In this document: in pieces, positions 9,282-18,345 of the stretch | Position numbering within the stretch: the stretch's first letter is position 1 | Layout: each line of letters begins with the position of its first letter | Source of the DNA: Marinomonas gallaica | GTDB taxonomy: Bacteria > Pseudomonadota > Gammaproteobacteria > Pseudomonadales > Marinomonadaceae | Length of the DNA: 64,000 nucleotides | Direction of reading: 5' to 3' | Assembly (NCBI RefSeq): GCF_001639745.1 | Contig: NZ_LTAX01000002.1 | Span: 310,001-374,000, forward strand | Made by a program: the position numbers and the translations under genes | Notes under the pieces: generated by a model | The model's database searches: none | What the model saw: only the letters and a program-made list of their open reading frames with translations | Told to the model about the DNA's origin: nothing

Positions 9282-10934
9282 ATGGGAATAAAATCAAATA
9301 GATCCGATACGGACTACGTAATACTCGCTAACAAAGGCATGTTTCGGGACCTTAACCCGAATATGGCGCTCTTCTCGAAAGGGCTCATCCTCGCTTTTGT
9401 CATTTTTACACTCTACGACGTCGACTTCGCTGCGAGTACTTTTTCTGGGATGCAGTCTTGGATTCAAAATAGCTTAGATTGGTTTTACGTTTTATCGATG
9501 TGTGTATTTGTTGGTTTTACGTTCTACCTCATGTGTTCACGCTACGGCCACATACGACTTGGCAAAGACGACGACCGTCCAGAGTTCAGCTATTTCTCTT
9601 GGTTCTCAATGCTGTTTGGTGCGGGGATGGGAATAGGCCTATTGTTCTGGTCCATTGCTGAGCCGTCTTACCACATTCAAAACAGCCCTTTCCTTGCTGA
9701 CGGTGCCGCCAATACCATGGAAGGCGCGAACGTTGCTATGCAAACAACGTTCTTACACTGGGGACTACATGGTTGGGCCGTCTATGTCATCGTGGGCTTA
9801 GCATTAGCGTATTTTGCTTATCGACATGAGCTGCCACTGACAATCCGCTCAGCTCTATACCCGATCTTTGGCGATAAGATTTTCGGCTGGCGCGGTCATA
9901 TTGCCGATCTACTGGCCGTATTCGGGACGCTATTTGGTGTAGCGACCACCCTTGGGCTCGGCGCTGGCCAGATTAATGCTGGCTTGAATTACATGTTCGG
10001 AGTGGAAATTGGCATTGTCCCGCAGGTCATTATTATCGGTGTTGTATCGGTGATTTCGACCATCTCAGCGGTATCAGGGGTTGGTCGTGGCATCAAAATC
10101 TTGTCTGAAGTTAACATGTGGCTGTCGATTTTACTGATCATAATCTTTCTATTTGCGGGCCCTACGGTGTTCTTGCTTGGCTTCTTCGTAACGAATCTAG
10201 GAGATTACATTGTAAACATGATCCCGATGGGTTTTTGGGTTGACCCTGACCCTACACGACAGTGGCAAGGCTGGTGGACAGTGTTCTACTGGGGGTGGTG
10301 GATTGCTTGGGCACCCTTCGTCGGCATGTTTATCGCACGAGTATCAAAAGGTCGAACGATTCGCGAATTCTGTTTAGGCGTACTGCTGGTTCCGACATTA
10401 GTGACATTCTTTTGGATGGCGATTCTAGGTGGCACAAGCATGCACATGGAGCTATTCGCTGAAGGCGGTTTTGGTACTGCCGGTGTGATCAATGCCGTTA
10501 ATGAAGACATTTCCAAGCCTTTATTTGTCGTCATCGAAAACCTCAACTTAGGTATTTTGACGCAATTTGTAGCCTTGATCTCTTTAATCCTAATCATTAC
10601 CTACTTCGTCACCTCATCTGACTCTGGCACCTTAGTCATCACCACCATGGTGTCGATGGGAAGTGAAACGCCACCGACTGGCTATCGTGTTTTTTGGGGA
10701 CTAAGTGAAGGCGTTGTTGCGGCAGTGTTATTACTCGCTGGAGGATTAAAAGCACTACAAACAGCGTCTCTTGCCGCAGGGCTTCCGTTTGCTTTTATTA
10801 TCTTCATGATGATGTACGCATTAATAAAAGCCCTACGGGCAGACTTCAAAGGCGTTCAGCAGATACGGGAGGTTGCGCCGCACGAGCATACCGATCGCAC
10901 AGATCACTATATTTCGATTTTGAATAATAGATAA
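9282..10934 (+). CDS. BCCT family betaine/choline/carnitine transporter
   Basis: 550-aa inner-membrane secondary carrier with about 12 helices, probably Na+-coupled, for trimethylammonium osmolytes. Family signatures: GAGMGIGLLFWSIAEP at about residues 113-128, where glycine-rich helix 3 lines the substrate and Na+ sites, and the Trp-rich helix-8 stretch WGWWIAWAPFVGMFIARVSK with GRTIREF after it. The C-terminal tail is short (about 40 aa) and charged, unlike the long osmosensing tail of BetT. Substrate cannot be fixed from sequence; glycine betaine or choline is most likely in a marine host. A single-gene unit between an AT-rich leader and a hairpin. Confidence 0.93.
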   Translation: MGIKSNRSDTDYVILANKGMFRDLNPNMALFSKGLILAFVIFTLYDVDFAASTFSGMQSWIQNSLDWFYVLSMCVFVGFTFYLMCSRYGHIRLGKDDDRPEFSYFSWFSMLFGAGMGIGLLFWSIAEPSYHIQNSPFLADGAANTMEGANVAMQTTFLHWGLHGWAVYVIVGLALAYFAYRHELPLTIRSALYPIFGDKIFGWRGHIADLLAVFGTLFGVATTLGLGAGQINAGLNYMFGVEIGIVPQVIIIGVVSVISTISAVSGVGRGIKILSEVNMWLSILLIIIFLFAGPTVFLLGFFVTNLGDYIVNMIPMGFWVDPDPTRQWQGWWTVFYWGWWIAWAPFVGMFIARVSKGRTIREFCLGVLLVPTLVTFFWMAILGGTSMHMELFAEGGFGTAGVINAVNEDISKPLFVVIENLNLGILTQFVALISLILIITYFVTSSDSGTLVITTMVSMGSETPPTGYRVFWGLSEGVVAAVLLLAGGLKALQTASLAAGLPFAFIIFMMMYALIKALRADFKGVQQIREVAPHEHTDRTDHYISILNNR

Positions 10935-10944
10935 GCATTCAACA

Positions 10945-10976
10945 TAGTAAAGGGCACCCTAAGGTACCCTTTACTA
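10945..10976. terminator. Hairpin between convergent BCCT and DUF6056-type genes
   Basis: Ten-base arms TAGTAAAGGG / CCCTTTACTA extended by ACC / GGT around a CTAA loop after one mismatch. There is no clear T tract, but its place between two convergent genes fits a bidirectional terminator. Confidence 0.6.
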
Positions 10977-10977
10977 C

Positions 10978-12228
10978 TTACACACGCTGGATATTCGCCA
11001 ACACTGTCTTTTTATCGATACTGCGCAGTAAATATAAGGTCGCAACAATTAGCCCTAGTTCAAAGAAGACTTGCACTCGAAAATTTGACGCGTAAACAGT
11101 AGGTGAGAAGCCCAACATAACAACACTCATCACACCAAAGACAAGAGCCAGTAAAGCAAATTTACTCTCTTTCACTTCTGCCATAAGTCCTAGCATTAAC
11201 GTTAATACCGCTGACATCACCCACATCATCAATAAATAACCAGCATAGGTTCGCCCACTGGGAATCGATTCTGCGTCGATACCGCCTTGATATGAAAACC
11301 CCATTAAGCTTTCATTGAGGTTAGCGCCAGACTGATACTGCAAGAAAAAACAAATAATATAGAGCCCAACGACCATTGCGCTGATTTTTTCACCCCACGA
11401 GCGGCTTGGCTTAAAGACGGATATAGCTAATAACACCACCATAAAAATACACAATGGCCAATTATCCGACTTCACAAACACATTATAGAGTTTATCCACA
11501 CCTAATAGCACCTTTTCCAGTAAACCAAAATCCTGATAATTCGGAAAATACATAAATATCGATCCGAGCGTGCGACTGGCATTTCCTGGGGCAAGAAAAA
11601 GCAATGCACTGTTGGCCAATGTCAGAGCTAATATAAACCACTTAAAAGATGTTCGCTGTTGATATAAAGACAGGCAGACAGCTAAACAAAATAGAATCGT
11701 CACCTGTTCTTGATAGGCAAAAATCAGAACGCTCAATGACGCTAGCACTCGACGCCACATAACGACTCTAGGAGCGGTTAATTCAGTAAAACAAAAGAGT
11801 GCCAGTGCACTCGGTAATAAATAGTTATAGAAGCCTGTCACCCAATAGAATGACTCTGCCATCACCTCCACAGGAGCCAACGCCAACATAATAAGTACGA
11901 GTAAGATCTTAGCCGCTGAAATCTGCCACTTTGTTAGCTTGAGCATAGAATAAGACAGCAGCAATATTGTTAAAGGTACCAATAAATGCCAAAACCATTT
12001 GAGTGTAATGGTTCCAACCATTAATAAGTCAATTGCAATGCGACCACTCCACTGCAAATAACGCTCCCACCACCATGCAAAGAGATTGCGGGTATTGGCT
12101 ACCTCACTAAAATAAGCATCGTCCCCCCAACTTAGCAAATCTAACGATGAACTGAGCAGCACTAGATACGCAACAATAACGATCCAAAGAGATCGGTTTA
12201 GCGATTTATAAACACTGATAGCTGGCAC
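10978..12228 (-). CDS. Polytopic membrane protein, DUF6056/GT-C-like, of the gtr-type locus
   Basis: About 416 aa with 10 or more predicted membrane helices. An early acidic motif WGDD (after SLDLLS) faces a large loop with GR residues, as in membrane sugar transferases that use polyprenyl-phosphate sugars and in DUF6056 proteins. The longest frame begins at 12258, but a GTG at 12228 has a better ribosome site (AGGTGAGG, 6 bp before) and is preferred. It still overlaps the upstream small gene by 23 bp. Last gene after the gtrB-like gene, so it may transfer the lipid-linked sugar onto a surface glycan. Family assignment is from memory and moderate. Confidence 0.65.
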   Translation of the reverse strand: MPAISVYKSLNRSLWIVIVAYLVLLSSSLDLLSWGDDAYFSEVANTRNLFAWWWERYLQWSGRIAIDLLMVGTITLKWFWHLLVPLTILLLSYSMLKLTKWQISAAKILLVLIMLALAPVEVMAESFYWVTGFYNYLLPSALALFCFTELTAPRVVMWRRVLASLSVLIFAYQEQVTILFCLAVCLSLYQQRTSFKWFILALTLANSALLFLAPGNASRTLGSIFMYFPNYQDFGLLEKVLLGVDKLYNVFVKSDNWPLCIFMVVLLAISVFKPSRSWGEKISAMVVGLYIICFFLQYQSGANLNESLMGFSYQGGIDAESIPSGRTYAGYLLMMWVMSAVLTLMLGLMAEVKESKFALLALVFGVMSVVMLGFSPTVYASNFRVQVFFELGLIVATLYLLRSIDKKTVLANIQRV

Positions 12229-12652
12229 TAAAAACCTCACCTGTTGCATTAGTGGCATGCACGACTATTTTACCTGTATAAGGGGATGAAAGATTACGAT
12301 ACCCAGCTTTAAATCCAACCAGCTTATAGGCCGGATCCAGCTCGAGAGCATTGACGACATCTGCTCGCGACTCAGAAAATGTTTCAAATTTCCGATAGCG
12401 ATTATTGCTCAACTCAGCATAAACACTGTAGCTCGCGTGAGGTTGCTCTTGTATATAAGCCCAGCCTCTGACCATCGTCTTTTTGTTGCGCTTCATTAAA
12501 TCGCATTGATCAATGGTAAGTTGGGTAATCCCGCCTGAGTCTTCGACAATATATTCTGTCGGATCATTCCAGATGAAAAAGGCAGCGACCACTAATAGAA
12601 TAGAGCCCCCAAAGAGCAACAGACATATACCATTTAATAGTCGCTTACTCAT
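12206..12652 (-). CDS. Small membrane-anchored protein of the gtr-type locus, unknown function
   Basis: 148 aa: one N-terminal hydrophobic helix (about residues 5-27, [20 protein letters not shown]) followed by about 115 residues likely in the periplasm, with two cysteines (in DQCDL and at the end, YQCL) that could pair. I do not recognise a family. It overlaps the gtrB-like stop by 8 bp and the downstream membrane gene by 23 bp, so the three genes are tightly coupled. In classical gtrABC loci this slot holds no such protein and the flippase GtrA is a 4-helix protein, which this is not. Confidence 0.75.
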   Translation of the reverse strand: MSKRLLNGICLLLFGGSILLVVAAFFIWNDPTEYIVEDSGGITQLTIDQCDLMKRNKKTMVRGWAYIQEQPHASYSVYAELSNNRYRKFETFSESRADVVNALELDPAYKLVGFKAGYRNLSSPYTGKIVVHATNATGEVFSASYQCL

Positions 12653-13565
12653 GAGTATCTTTATCCTTTAATAAATATCGCGGCCGTTTTTTAGTTTCCA
12701 TATAAACCCTACCGATATATTCCCCTAGTACACCAATACCAATAAGCTGTATGCCGCCCAAGAATAAGATCGATACCAGCAAACTCGGATAGCCCGGTAC
12801 ACTGTTTCCCCAAATCACTTTATCTAAAATCAACCAGCCGCCGTAGATAAAAGAGACTAATGCGATAGTAAAACCAATATAGGTCCAAACACGCAGCGGG
12901 AAGGTTGAAAAACTGGTAATGCCTTCTAAAGCTAAATTCCATAACTTCCAGCCGTTAAACTTGCTTTCACCTACGAAACGTTCAGGTCGGACGTATTCTA
13001 CAATTTCAGTCCTTCCGCCGACCCAAGATAAAACCCCTTTCATAAAAAGGTTATTCTCGCCCATACGCTTAACATCTTCGACCGTTTTGCGAGACATCAG
13101 ACGAAAATCGCCTACATTGTCTTCGATTTTGGTTTTACTAATCGCATTATGAAGGCGGTAAAACCATGTTGCAGTAGAGCGTTTGAGTAGGCTATCAGAT
13201 GAACGATCTGCTCGTTTAGCCAACACAACATCGGCTCCAGCTTGCCATTTCTGGATCAGCATCGGAACCACTTCAATAGGATCTTGAAGATCCACGTCCA
13301 TAGGAATCATTGCGTCGCCCGTAGCATGCTCAAGACCTGCCATAAGCGCGGGTTCTTTACCGAAATTTCGAGTGAAACTAAGCACTTGGATATTTGTATC
13401 TTTAGAGGCTAACCCTAGGGCGACTAACTCAGTATTGTCTTGGCTGCCGTCATCTATAAAAACGATCTCAACTTCGTATTCACTGAGATACTGCTGTACC
13501 TTCTGGTAAAAAACGGGAATGGCGGCCTCTTCGTTATAAACAGGCACGATAAGTGATATTTTCAA
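12645..13565 (-). CDS. Polyprenyl-phosphate glycosyltransferase, GT2 family (GtrB/DPM1-like)
   Basis: 306 aa. The GT2 fold begins at residue 1 ([11 protein letters not shown]), with the nucleotide-binding [10 protein letters not shown] at 36-45 and the metal-binding DVDLQDP at about 90-96. Two C-terminal helices (about 228-250 and 262-285) anchor it in the inner membrane, with a basic end (KKRPRY). Such enzymes load glucose or another hexose onto undecaprenyl phosphate on the cytoplasmic side. First gene of a three-gene minus-strand operon with overlapping frames. No gtrA-type flippase is seen next to it. Confidence 0.9.
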   Translation of the reverse strand: MKISLIVPVYNEEAAIPVFYQKVQQYLSEYEVEIVFIDDGSQDNTELVALGLASKDTNIQVLSFTRNFGKEPALMAGLEHATGDAMIPMDVDLQDPIEVVPMLIQKWQAGADVVLAKRADRSSDSLLKRSTATWFYRLHNAISKTKIEDNVGDFRLMSRKTVEDVKRMGENNLFMKGVLSWVGGRTEIVEYVRPERFVGESKFNGWKLWNLALEGITSFSTFPLRVWTYIGFTIALVSFIYGGWLILDKVIWGNSVPGYPSLLVSILFLGGIQLIGIGVLGEYIGRVYMETKKRPRYLLKDKDTHE

Positions 13566-13843
13566 AGCAACTCCTTTTACATATAAACCAAGCTAATACC
13601 GCTGATTCTATTCAATTGCGAGATGCGGGCTACTTTGCCATATTTTCGCACTGAATTCTCCACTATAGTCCGCCGGAATATCGATAATTGGTCGCAAGAG
13701 CGCCCTAATCTAAGAATCTCACTTTCTTACAACGCCAATCTGTTTTACTATTTTGAGATTAAGTCTTGGACATCCAATGTTATCGCCTGACCAAACTTAA
13801 TCGCACATATCCTTTTCGCAATTTCATTCAGTAGGAACTCATA

Positions 13844-14842
13844 ATGGCGGCTTTTGGTAGCGTGTTTATGCCGAAAATGGCATTAGCAACATTCGAAAAT
13901 AATCAATGGTCTGACGCTCAGATCGTTTCATCTGACAGCATCTCTCTGCACCCAGGTGCGCACGTTTTGCACTACTCAAGCACTTGTTTTGAAGGCTTGA
14001 AAGCATTCCGTCACGAAGACGGCAGCGTGCATGTCTTTCGAATGGACCAAAACGTCAATCGCTTCGCGCAAAGCAGCCAATTGTTGTCGTTGCCGGAAGT
14101 CGATAAAGAACAAGTCTCTCAAATGATTAAAGACGTTGTGGCTGAATACGCCGCAGATGTTCCTTTACCTCCTGGCTCAATGTACATTCGTCCGACACAC
14201 ATCGGTACAGAAGCAGCGGTTGGCAAAGCGGCAGCACCCTCTGAAACATCGATGGTTTACATCTTGCTTTCACCAGTAGGTGATTATTTTGCTGGCGGAG
14301 CTAAAGCACTGCGACTATTACTTGATGAGACCGGTCAACGCTGCGCACCACATATGGGAATGATCAAGAGTGGTGGTAACTACGCCAGTGCTCTTGCACC
14401 AACGCTTGAAGCGAAAGCAAAGTACCAAGCCGATCAAATTCTTTTCTGCCCAAATGGCTACATCACTGAAACGGGCGCGGCTAACTTCTTGATCGTTGAT
14501 GGCAACGAAATCATTACCAAAGCGCTGGACTCAAGCTTCCTACACGGCGTTACGCGCTCTAGTATTCTTACCATCGCTGAAGATCTGGGCATGACTGTTT
14601 CTGAGCGTGAAGTATCTGTTGAGGAACTGCTTGAGCGCGCTGCGAAACCTGGTGTTGAAGCCATGCTTTCTGGTACCGCTGCGGTATTAACGTCTGTAGG
14701 CACCTTCATTCACAATGATAAAGAATACAAAGTCGGTTCTGGAGACACAGGTCCTGTGGCTCAGAAACTGCGCCAAGCTCTGAATGACATTCAGTGGGGC
14801 AAAGCACCTGACAAGCATAACTGGTTGACCAAGATCGCCTAA
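13844..14842 (+). CDS. ilvE: Branched-chain amino acid aminotransferase (PLP fold class IV)
   Basis: 332 aa. It transfers amino groups between glutamate and the keto acids of Val, Leu and Ile. Catalytic Lys175 lies in MGMIKSGGNYAS, and the class IV signature ETGAANFLIV follows at about 209-218. Sequence and length resemble the longer eukaryote-like BCAT type (SSTCFEGLKAFR near residue 45) more than the E. coli 309-aa form. AGGA lies 8 bp before the ATG. Monocistronic, with a strong terminator after it and a 278-bp promoter region shared with the divergent gtrB-like gene. Confidence 0.9.
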   Translation: MAAFGSVFMPKMALATFENNQWSDAQIVSSDSISLHPGAHVLHYSSTCFEGLKAFRHEDGSVHVFRMDQNVNRFAQSSQLLSLPEVDKEQVSQMIKDVVAEYAADVPLPPGSMYIRPTHIGTEAAVGKAAAPSETSMVYILLSPVGDYFAGGAKALRLLLDETGQRCAPHMGMIKSGGNYASALAPTLEAKAKYQADQILFCPNGYITETGAANFLIVDGNEIITKALDSSFLHGVTRSSILTIAEDLGMTVSEREVSVEELLERAAKPGVEAMLSGTAAVLTSVGTFIHNDKEYKVGSGDTGPVAQKLRQALNDIQWGKAPDKHNWLTKIA

Positions 14843-14862
14843 GCGACTTTCGTCAGTTTATC

Positions 14863-14892
14863 AAAGCCAGCATTTTATGCTGGCTTTTTTTT
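14863..14892 (+). terminator. Rho-independent terminator of ilvE
   Basis: Ten-base stem AAAGCCAGCA / TGCTGGCTTT around a TTTTA loop, followed by a T tract. Confidence 0.93.
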
Positions 14893-14979
14893 GCACACAG
14901 TCTCCTTACTCCTTTCCTTGAGGTTCTATGTAGTTACCACTATAACGTTAACTATACACATTAATTAAAGGAGTAGGTC

Positions 14980-15816
14980 ATGAGTTCTGAGAACCATTAT
15001 ACGCCACCAAAAGTTTGGAAATATGATGAGAAGGAGGCAGGGAAATGGTCCAAAATTAACCGCCCTTACTCTGGTCCAACTCATGATAAAGCTCTACCAC
15101 AGGGCAAGCACCCTTTCCAGTTACATTCCCTAGCAACACCCAATGGCCAGAAAGCAACCATCATGTTCGAAGAGTTGTTGGAGTTAGGCTTAGATGACGC
15201 AGAGTACGATGCGTATACAATTGATATTGGTGAGGGCAAACAGTTTTCTTCAGGCTTTGTCGACATCAACCCTAATTCAAAAATTCCAGCAATGATCGAC
15301 ACCACTACTGACCCACAGATACGCGTATTTGAGTCTGGCTCCATCCTTCAGTATTTAGCAGAAAAATTTGATGTGCTGGTGCCAAAAGATATCAAGGGGA
15401 AAACCGAGTGTCGCAACTGGCTAATGTGGCAAATGGGCTCAGCGCCTTTCCTTGGCGGTGGTTTTGGTCACTTTTACGCCTATGCGCCAGAGAAACTCAA
15501 ATACCCAATTGACCGTTACACGATGGAAACTAAACGCCAGCTAGACCTGCTGAATAAGCACTTAGTTGAAAATAAGTATATGGCGGGCGATGAGTACTCT
15601 ATTGCAGACATCGCTATCTGGCCTTGGTATGGCAATTTAGTATTGGGCAAACTTTACGATGCAGCCGAGTTTTTAAATGTCGAAGAATACACCTATGTGA
15701 AACGCTGGGCCGAGATGATCGCCGAACGTCCTGCTGTGAAACGTGGGGTGCGAGTAAATCGTACATGGGGCGATGATGGGCTGACTGAAAGGCACAGCTC
15801 AGCAGACTTCGATTAA
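14980..15816 (+). CDS. yghU: YghU-type glutathione S-transferase / disulfide-bond oxidoreductase
   Basis: 278 aa. Very similar in pattern to E. coli YghU (Nu-class GST with disulfide reductase activity): NRPYSGPTHDKALP-GKHP at the N-terminus, TPNGQK, the glutathione-site FESGSILQYLAEKF, then FLGGGFGHFYAYAPEK and GDEYSIADIAIWPWYGN in the helical domain. Residues 1-45 form the extra N-terminal arm of this class. A strong ribosome site (AAAGGAGTAGG) precedes the ATG. Cytoplasmic, likely for peroxide or thiol stress. Single-gene unit. Confidence 0.93.
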   Translation: MSSENHYTPPKVWKYDEKEAGKWSKINRPYSGPTHDKALPQGKHPFQLHSLATPNGQKATIMFEELLELGLDDAEYDAYTIDIGEGKQFSSGFVDINPNSKIPAMIDTTTDPQIRVFESGSILQYLAEKFDVLVPKDIKGKTECRNWLMWQMGSAPFLGGGFGHFYAYAPEKLKYPIDRYTMETKRQLDLLNKHLVENKYMAGDEYSIADIAIWPWYGNLVLGKLYDAAEFLNVEEYTYVKRWAEMIAERPAVKRGVRVNRTWGDDGLTERHSSADFD

Positions 15817-15830
15817 GCTATCTCAACTCT

Positions 15831-15853
15831 GGACTGAAGCATAACTTCAGTCC
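15831..15853. terminator. Hairpin between convergent yghU and metalloprotease gene
   Basis: Perfect nine-base stem GGACTGAAG / CTTCAGTCC with a 5-base loop, immediately beyond the stop of the minus-strand gene (which ends at 15854). Likely ends transcription in both directions, though the T tract is short. Confidence 0.6.
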
Positions 15854-16363
15854 TTACTTCCACAACTCACCAAACTTATCTTTATGGCAAAGGTAAATAC
15901 GCAGCTCAAACTCTAGTTGGTGATAATCCGGTTCCATATGGCGACACAGCTTATAAAACGCTTTGTTGTGCTCTTTTTCACGAAGATGGGCTAACTCGTG
16001 TACCAAAATCATTCTCAACATCGCTTCTGGTACACGCCGAAACATAGCAGCAACGCGAATTTCATGCTTTGCCTTGAGCTTACTACCCTGTACCCGCGAT
16101 ACAAAGCTATGCAACCCTAACGCATTGTTAATCACGTGAATTTTATCATCATAGATAACTTTACTTATGGGCGCGGAGCTGCGCATAAACTCTTGTTTAA
16201 TGTCTTGCGCATACTCATAGAGCTGCTTTTCACCTGCCAACTGGTGAGAATTAGGGTATTTATTCTTCAGCCATGCTCCGGTTTTCTCTGCTGCTAACAT
16301 TGCCTCTACCTGCTGCTGCAAGCTCGATTCATAGCCATTTAAATAACGCTTCACATTCGACAC
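15854..16363 (-). CDS. YgjP-like (DUF45) zinc metallopeptidase
   Basis: 169 aa cytoplasmic protein. The zinc motif HELAHL lies at about residues 121-126, a third ligand is plausible in the following HNKAFY, and the C-terminal CRHMEPDYHQLEFELRIYL is typical of YgjP/WLM-type peptidases. The family's substrate is not established. The start at 16363 gives the full domain with no alternative close by. Convergent with yghU; divergent from the DUF481 gene. Confidence 0.82.
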   Translation of the reverse strand: MSNVKRYLNGYESSLQQQVEAMLAAEKTGAWLKNKYPNSHQLAGEKQLYEYAQDIKQEFMRSSAPISKVIYDDKIHVINNALGLHSFVSRVQGSKLKAKHEIRVAAMFRRVPEAMLRMILVHELAHLREKEHNKAFYKLCRHMEPDYHQLEFELRIYLCHKDKFGELWK

Positions 16364-16585
16364 GGACTATCTCTACTCTATGCTAATCACTGACTTAATA
16401 GTGTAACGAACCACTCGATCAAAAAGGAATAAAATCTCTCTGCTGCAAGATTAACTTAAGCAATTTTCAAGAAATCAGGGGAAGTATGGTCAAACAATGC
16501 AACCTGTTTCCATTCACTCTTGTCTAAGAAATGGCTGTGTTAAGTTTGGCGGTATATGCCGTTCAAGACTAAAAGGACCCTACCT

Positions 16586-17326
16586 ATGAACAGAGCTTTG
16601 CTAATCCCTTTTATTGCTGTCAGCCTAGCTTCTTCCGCTGTCTTTGCCGATACCGACAGTAACACTGATAACTGGTCAGGCTCCGCTGAGCTTGGCTTTG
16701 TTTCTACATCAGGCAACAGTGATACTAACAATATTAATGGCCGCTTAGACCTGACCCAAGAGTCCATTCAGTGGCGAACAAACTATACTCTTAGCTCGCT
16801 GTACAGTAGCTCAGATAGCGATACGACTGCCGAAAAGTATTCCGGCTCCATCCAGAGCAACTACAAATTTAATACGGAAGAGTTTTGGTATGTCCGCGGC
16901 TCTCATGAAAATGATCGTTTCTCAGGCTATCGCAGAAAAAGCTCTGTTTCCACTGGTTACGGTAATCGCTTCTGGCAAGCAGCGGATGGATCCTATTTAG
17001 AAGCGTCCGCTGGAGTAGGTTATCGCGACTTTGCGATTGACCGAGACACGCTAAACGCTGATTCTGACCGAGGCAATTTTGTTCGCTTTGCGGGGACTTA
17101 TGAAAAACGCTTCACCAAAACGTCTTTATTTCGCCAAGAGCTGACCAGTGAGATCAGCACTAATGGAGGCAATACCGTGAATGAATCCGTTTCCTCATTA
17201 CAAGCGAGCATAATCGAGAATTTAGCAATGAAGCTGGCCTACCGAGTGAAATACACATCGGATGTACCAGCAGATACAGATACCACAGACACCGAAACCA
17301 CGGCATCGGTGCTGTACTCGTTCTAA
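16586..17326 (+). CDS. DUF481 outer-membrane beta-barrel protein (YdiY-like)
   Basis: 246 aa. A clear signal peptide (MNRALLIPFIAVSLASSAVFA, cut after AxA) is followed by alternating aromatic strands and the DUF481 pattern GSAELGFVSTSGNSDT. It ends in SVLYSF, an outer-membrane C-terminal Phe. The ATG at 16586 is preferred to one 30 bp earlier because it has an AAGGAC site and starts the signal peptide cleanly. Function unknown; salt-induced homologues are known in other proteobacteria. Confidence 0.88.
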   Translation: MNRALLIPFIAVSLASSAVFADTDSNTDNWSGSAELGFVSTSGNSDTNNINGRLDLTQESIQWRTNYTLSSLYSSSDSDTTAEKYSGSIQSNYKFNTEEFWYVRGSHENDRFSGYRRKSSVSTGYGNRFWQAADGSYLEASAGVGYRDFAIDRDTLNADSDRGNFVRFAGTYEKRFTKTSLFRQELTSEISTNGGNTVNESVSSLQASIIENLAMKLAYRVKYTSDVPADTDTTDTETTASVLYSF

Positions 17327-17348
17327 CGTCTCGTTTACAGGTTTAAAC

Positions 17349-17377
17349 AAAGCCTTGGGTTACTTATCCAAGGCTTT
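17349..17377 (+). terminator. Hairpin after the DUF481 gene, overlapping the end of the opposing gene
   Basis: Ten-base perfect inverted repeat AAAGCCTTGG / CCAAGGCTTT with a 9-base loop. It lies across the last codons of the convergent dehydrogenase gene and lacks a T tract beyond the stem, so a terminator role is probable, not certain. Confidence 0.45.
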
Positions 17378-18223
17378 AATCAATACAGAGGTGTCCTGAC
17401 GCCCACGACCATCTTCAATTAATCCCTGATAATCCGAATCAATCACTTGGGTATACGGTAATGTTAGTCCCATGCGCTGCGCTTGAGCCAAAGCAATGCC
17501 TAGGTCTTTGTGCATCCATTCAATCGCGAAGCCAAAATCAAATTCGTCCTTCGCCATGGTCGCACCACGGTTTTCTAACTGCCATGAGCCAGCCGCACCA
17601 TACTTGAGTGTTTCTACTAAGGTTTCAACGTCTAATCCTGCTTGCTGAGCAAAGCGGATACCTTCTGACAGGCCACTTAAAACACCACCCACCAATATCT
17701 GATTTACCATTTTAGTCAGCTGGCCAGCGCCTACCTCCCCCATGCGTGTATAAGCTTTAGCGAAACATTCTAACACCGGCTGAGCCTCGTCAATATCCGC
17801 TTGAGAGCCACCTATCATAACCGTTAGGACACCATTTTCCGCACCGGCCTGTCCTCCAGAGACTGGCGCATCTAAGAAACGGCACGCTTTGGCTTCAGCG
17901 GCTTCAGCAAGTTCTTTTGCCACTTCGGCTGAAGCGGTTGTGTGATCAATAAACAAGGTCCCAGGTTGCGCTGATGTCAAAGCCCCCTGTTCGCCTAAAT
18001 ACAATTGACGCAGATCGTCATCATTACCCACACACGTTAGAACAATATCCGAGACGTTTGCCGCGCTTTCTGGCGTCAATGCCATTGCACCCGAGTATGC
18101 CTCTAACCAATTTTGAGCTTTACTTGGTGTGCGATTATAAACCGTGACGTCATGACCTGCGCGGCTCACATGACCTGCCATTGGGTAGCCCATTGTGCCT
18201 AGCCCTAAGAAACTTACCTTCAT
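17360..18223 (-). CDS. NAD(P)-dependent beta-hydroxyacid dehydrogenase (3-hydroxyisobutyrate / tartronate semialdehyde type)
   Basis: 287 aa. Rossmann motif FLGLGTMGYPMAG at the N-terminus, substrate motif DAPVSGGQAGAENG near residue 120, and the catalytic-lysine stretch GAGQLTKMVNQILVGG near 170. This is the 6-phosphogluconate-dehydrogenase-like family (MmsB, GarR). The substrate cannot be told apart here: no valine-degradation or glycerate genes adjoin it. Two ATG codons in a row (18226 and 18223) follow AAGGAGTG; the second has the better spacing. A terminator of the upstream chemoreceptor separates it from that gene. Confidence 0.85.
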   Translation of the reverse strand: MKVSFLGLGTMGYPMAGHVSRAGHDVTVYNRTPSKAQNWLEAYSGAMALTPESAANVSDIVLTCVGNDDDLRQLYLGEQGALTSAQPGTLFIDHTTASAEVAKELAEAAEAKACRFLDAPVSGGQAGAENGVLTVMIGGSQADIDEAQPVLECFAKAYTRMGEVGAGQLTKMVNQILVGGVLSGLSEGIRFAQQAGLDVETLVETLKYGAAGSWQLENRGATMAKDEFDFGFAIEWMHKDLGIALAQAQRMGLTLPYTQVIDSDYQGLIEDGRGRQDTSVLIKALDK

Positions 18224-18290
18224 CATGTCACTCCTTATTAGTTCAATCTCTGTTTAGCTTACGCCAATTCAAGAGGCTTTTTCGAGCCAA

Positions 18291-18319
18291 AAAAAGCCTG
18301 CTTTAATTGGCAGGCTTTT
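18291..18319 (-). terminator. Rho-independent terminator of the chemoreceptor gene
   Basis: On the minus strand: stem AAAGCCTGCC / loop / GCAGGCTTT followed by TTTT, about 30 bp after the stop. Confidence 0.88.
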
Positions 18320-18345
18320 GGAAATAATCACTGGAACTTTTCGTT

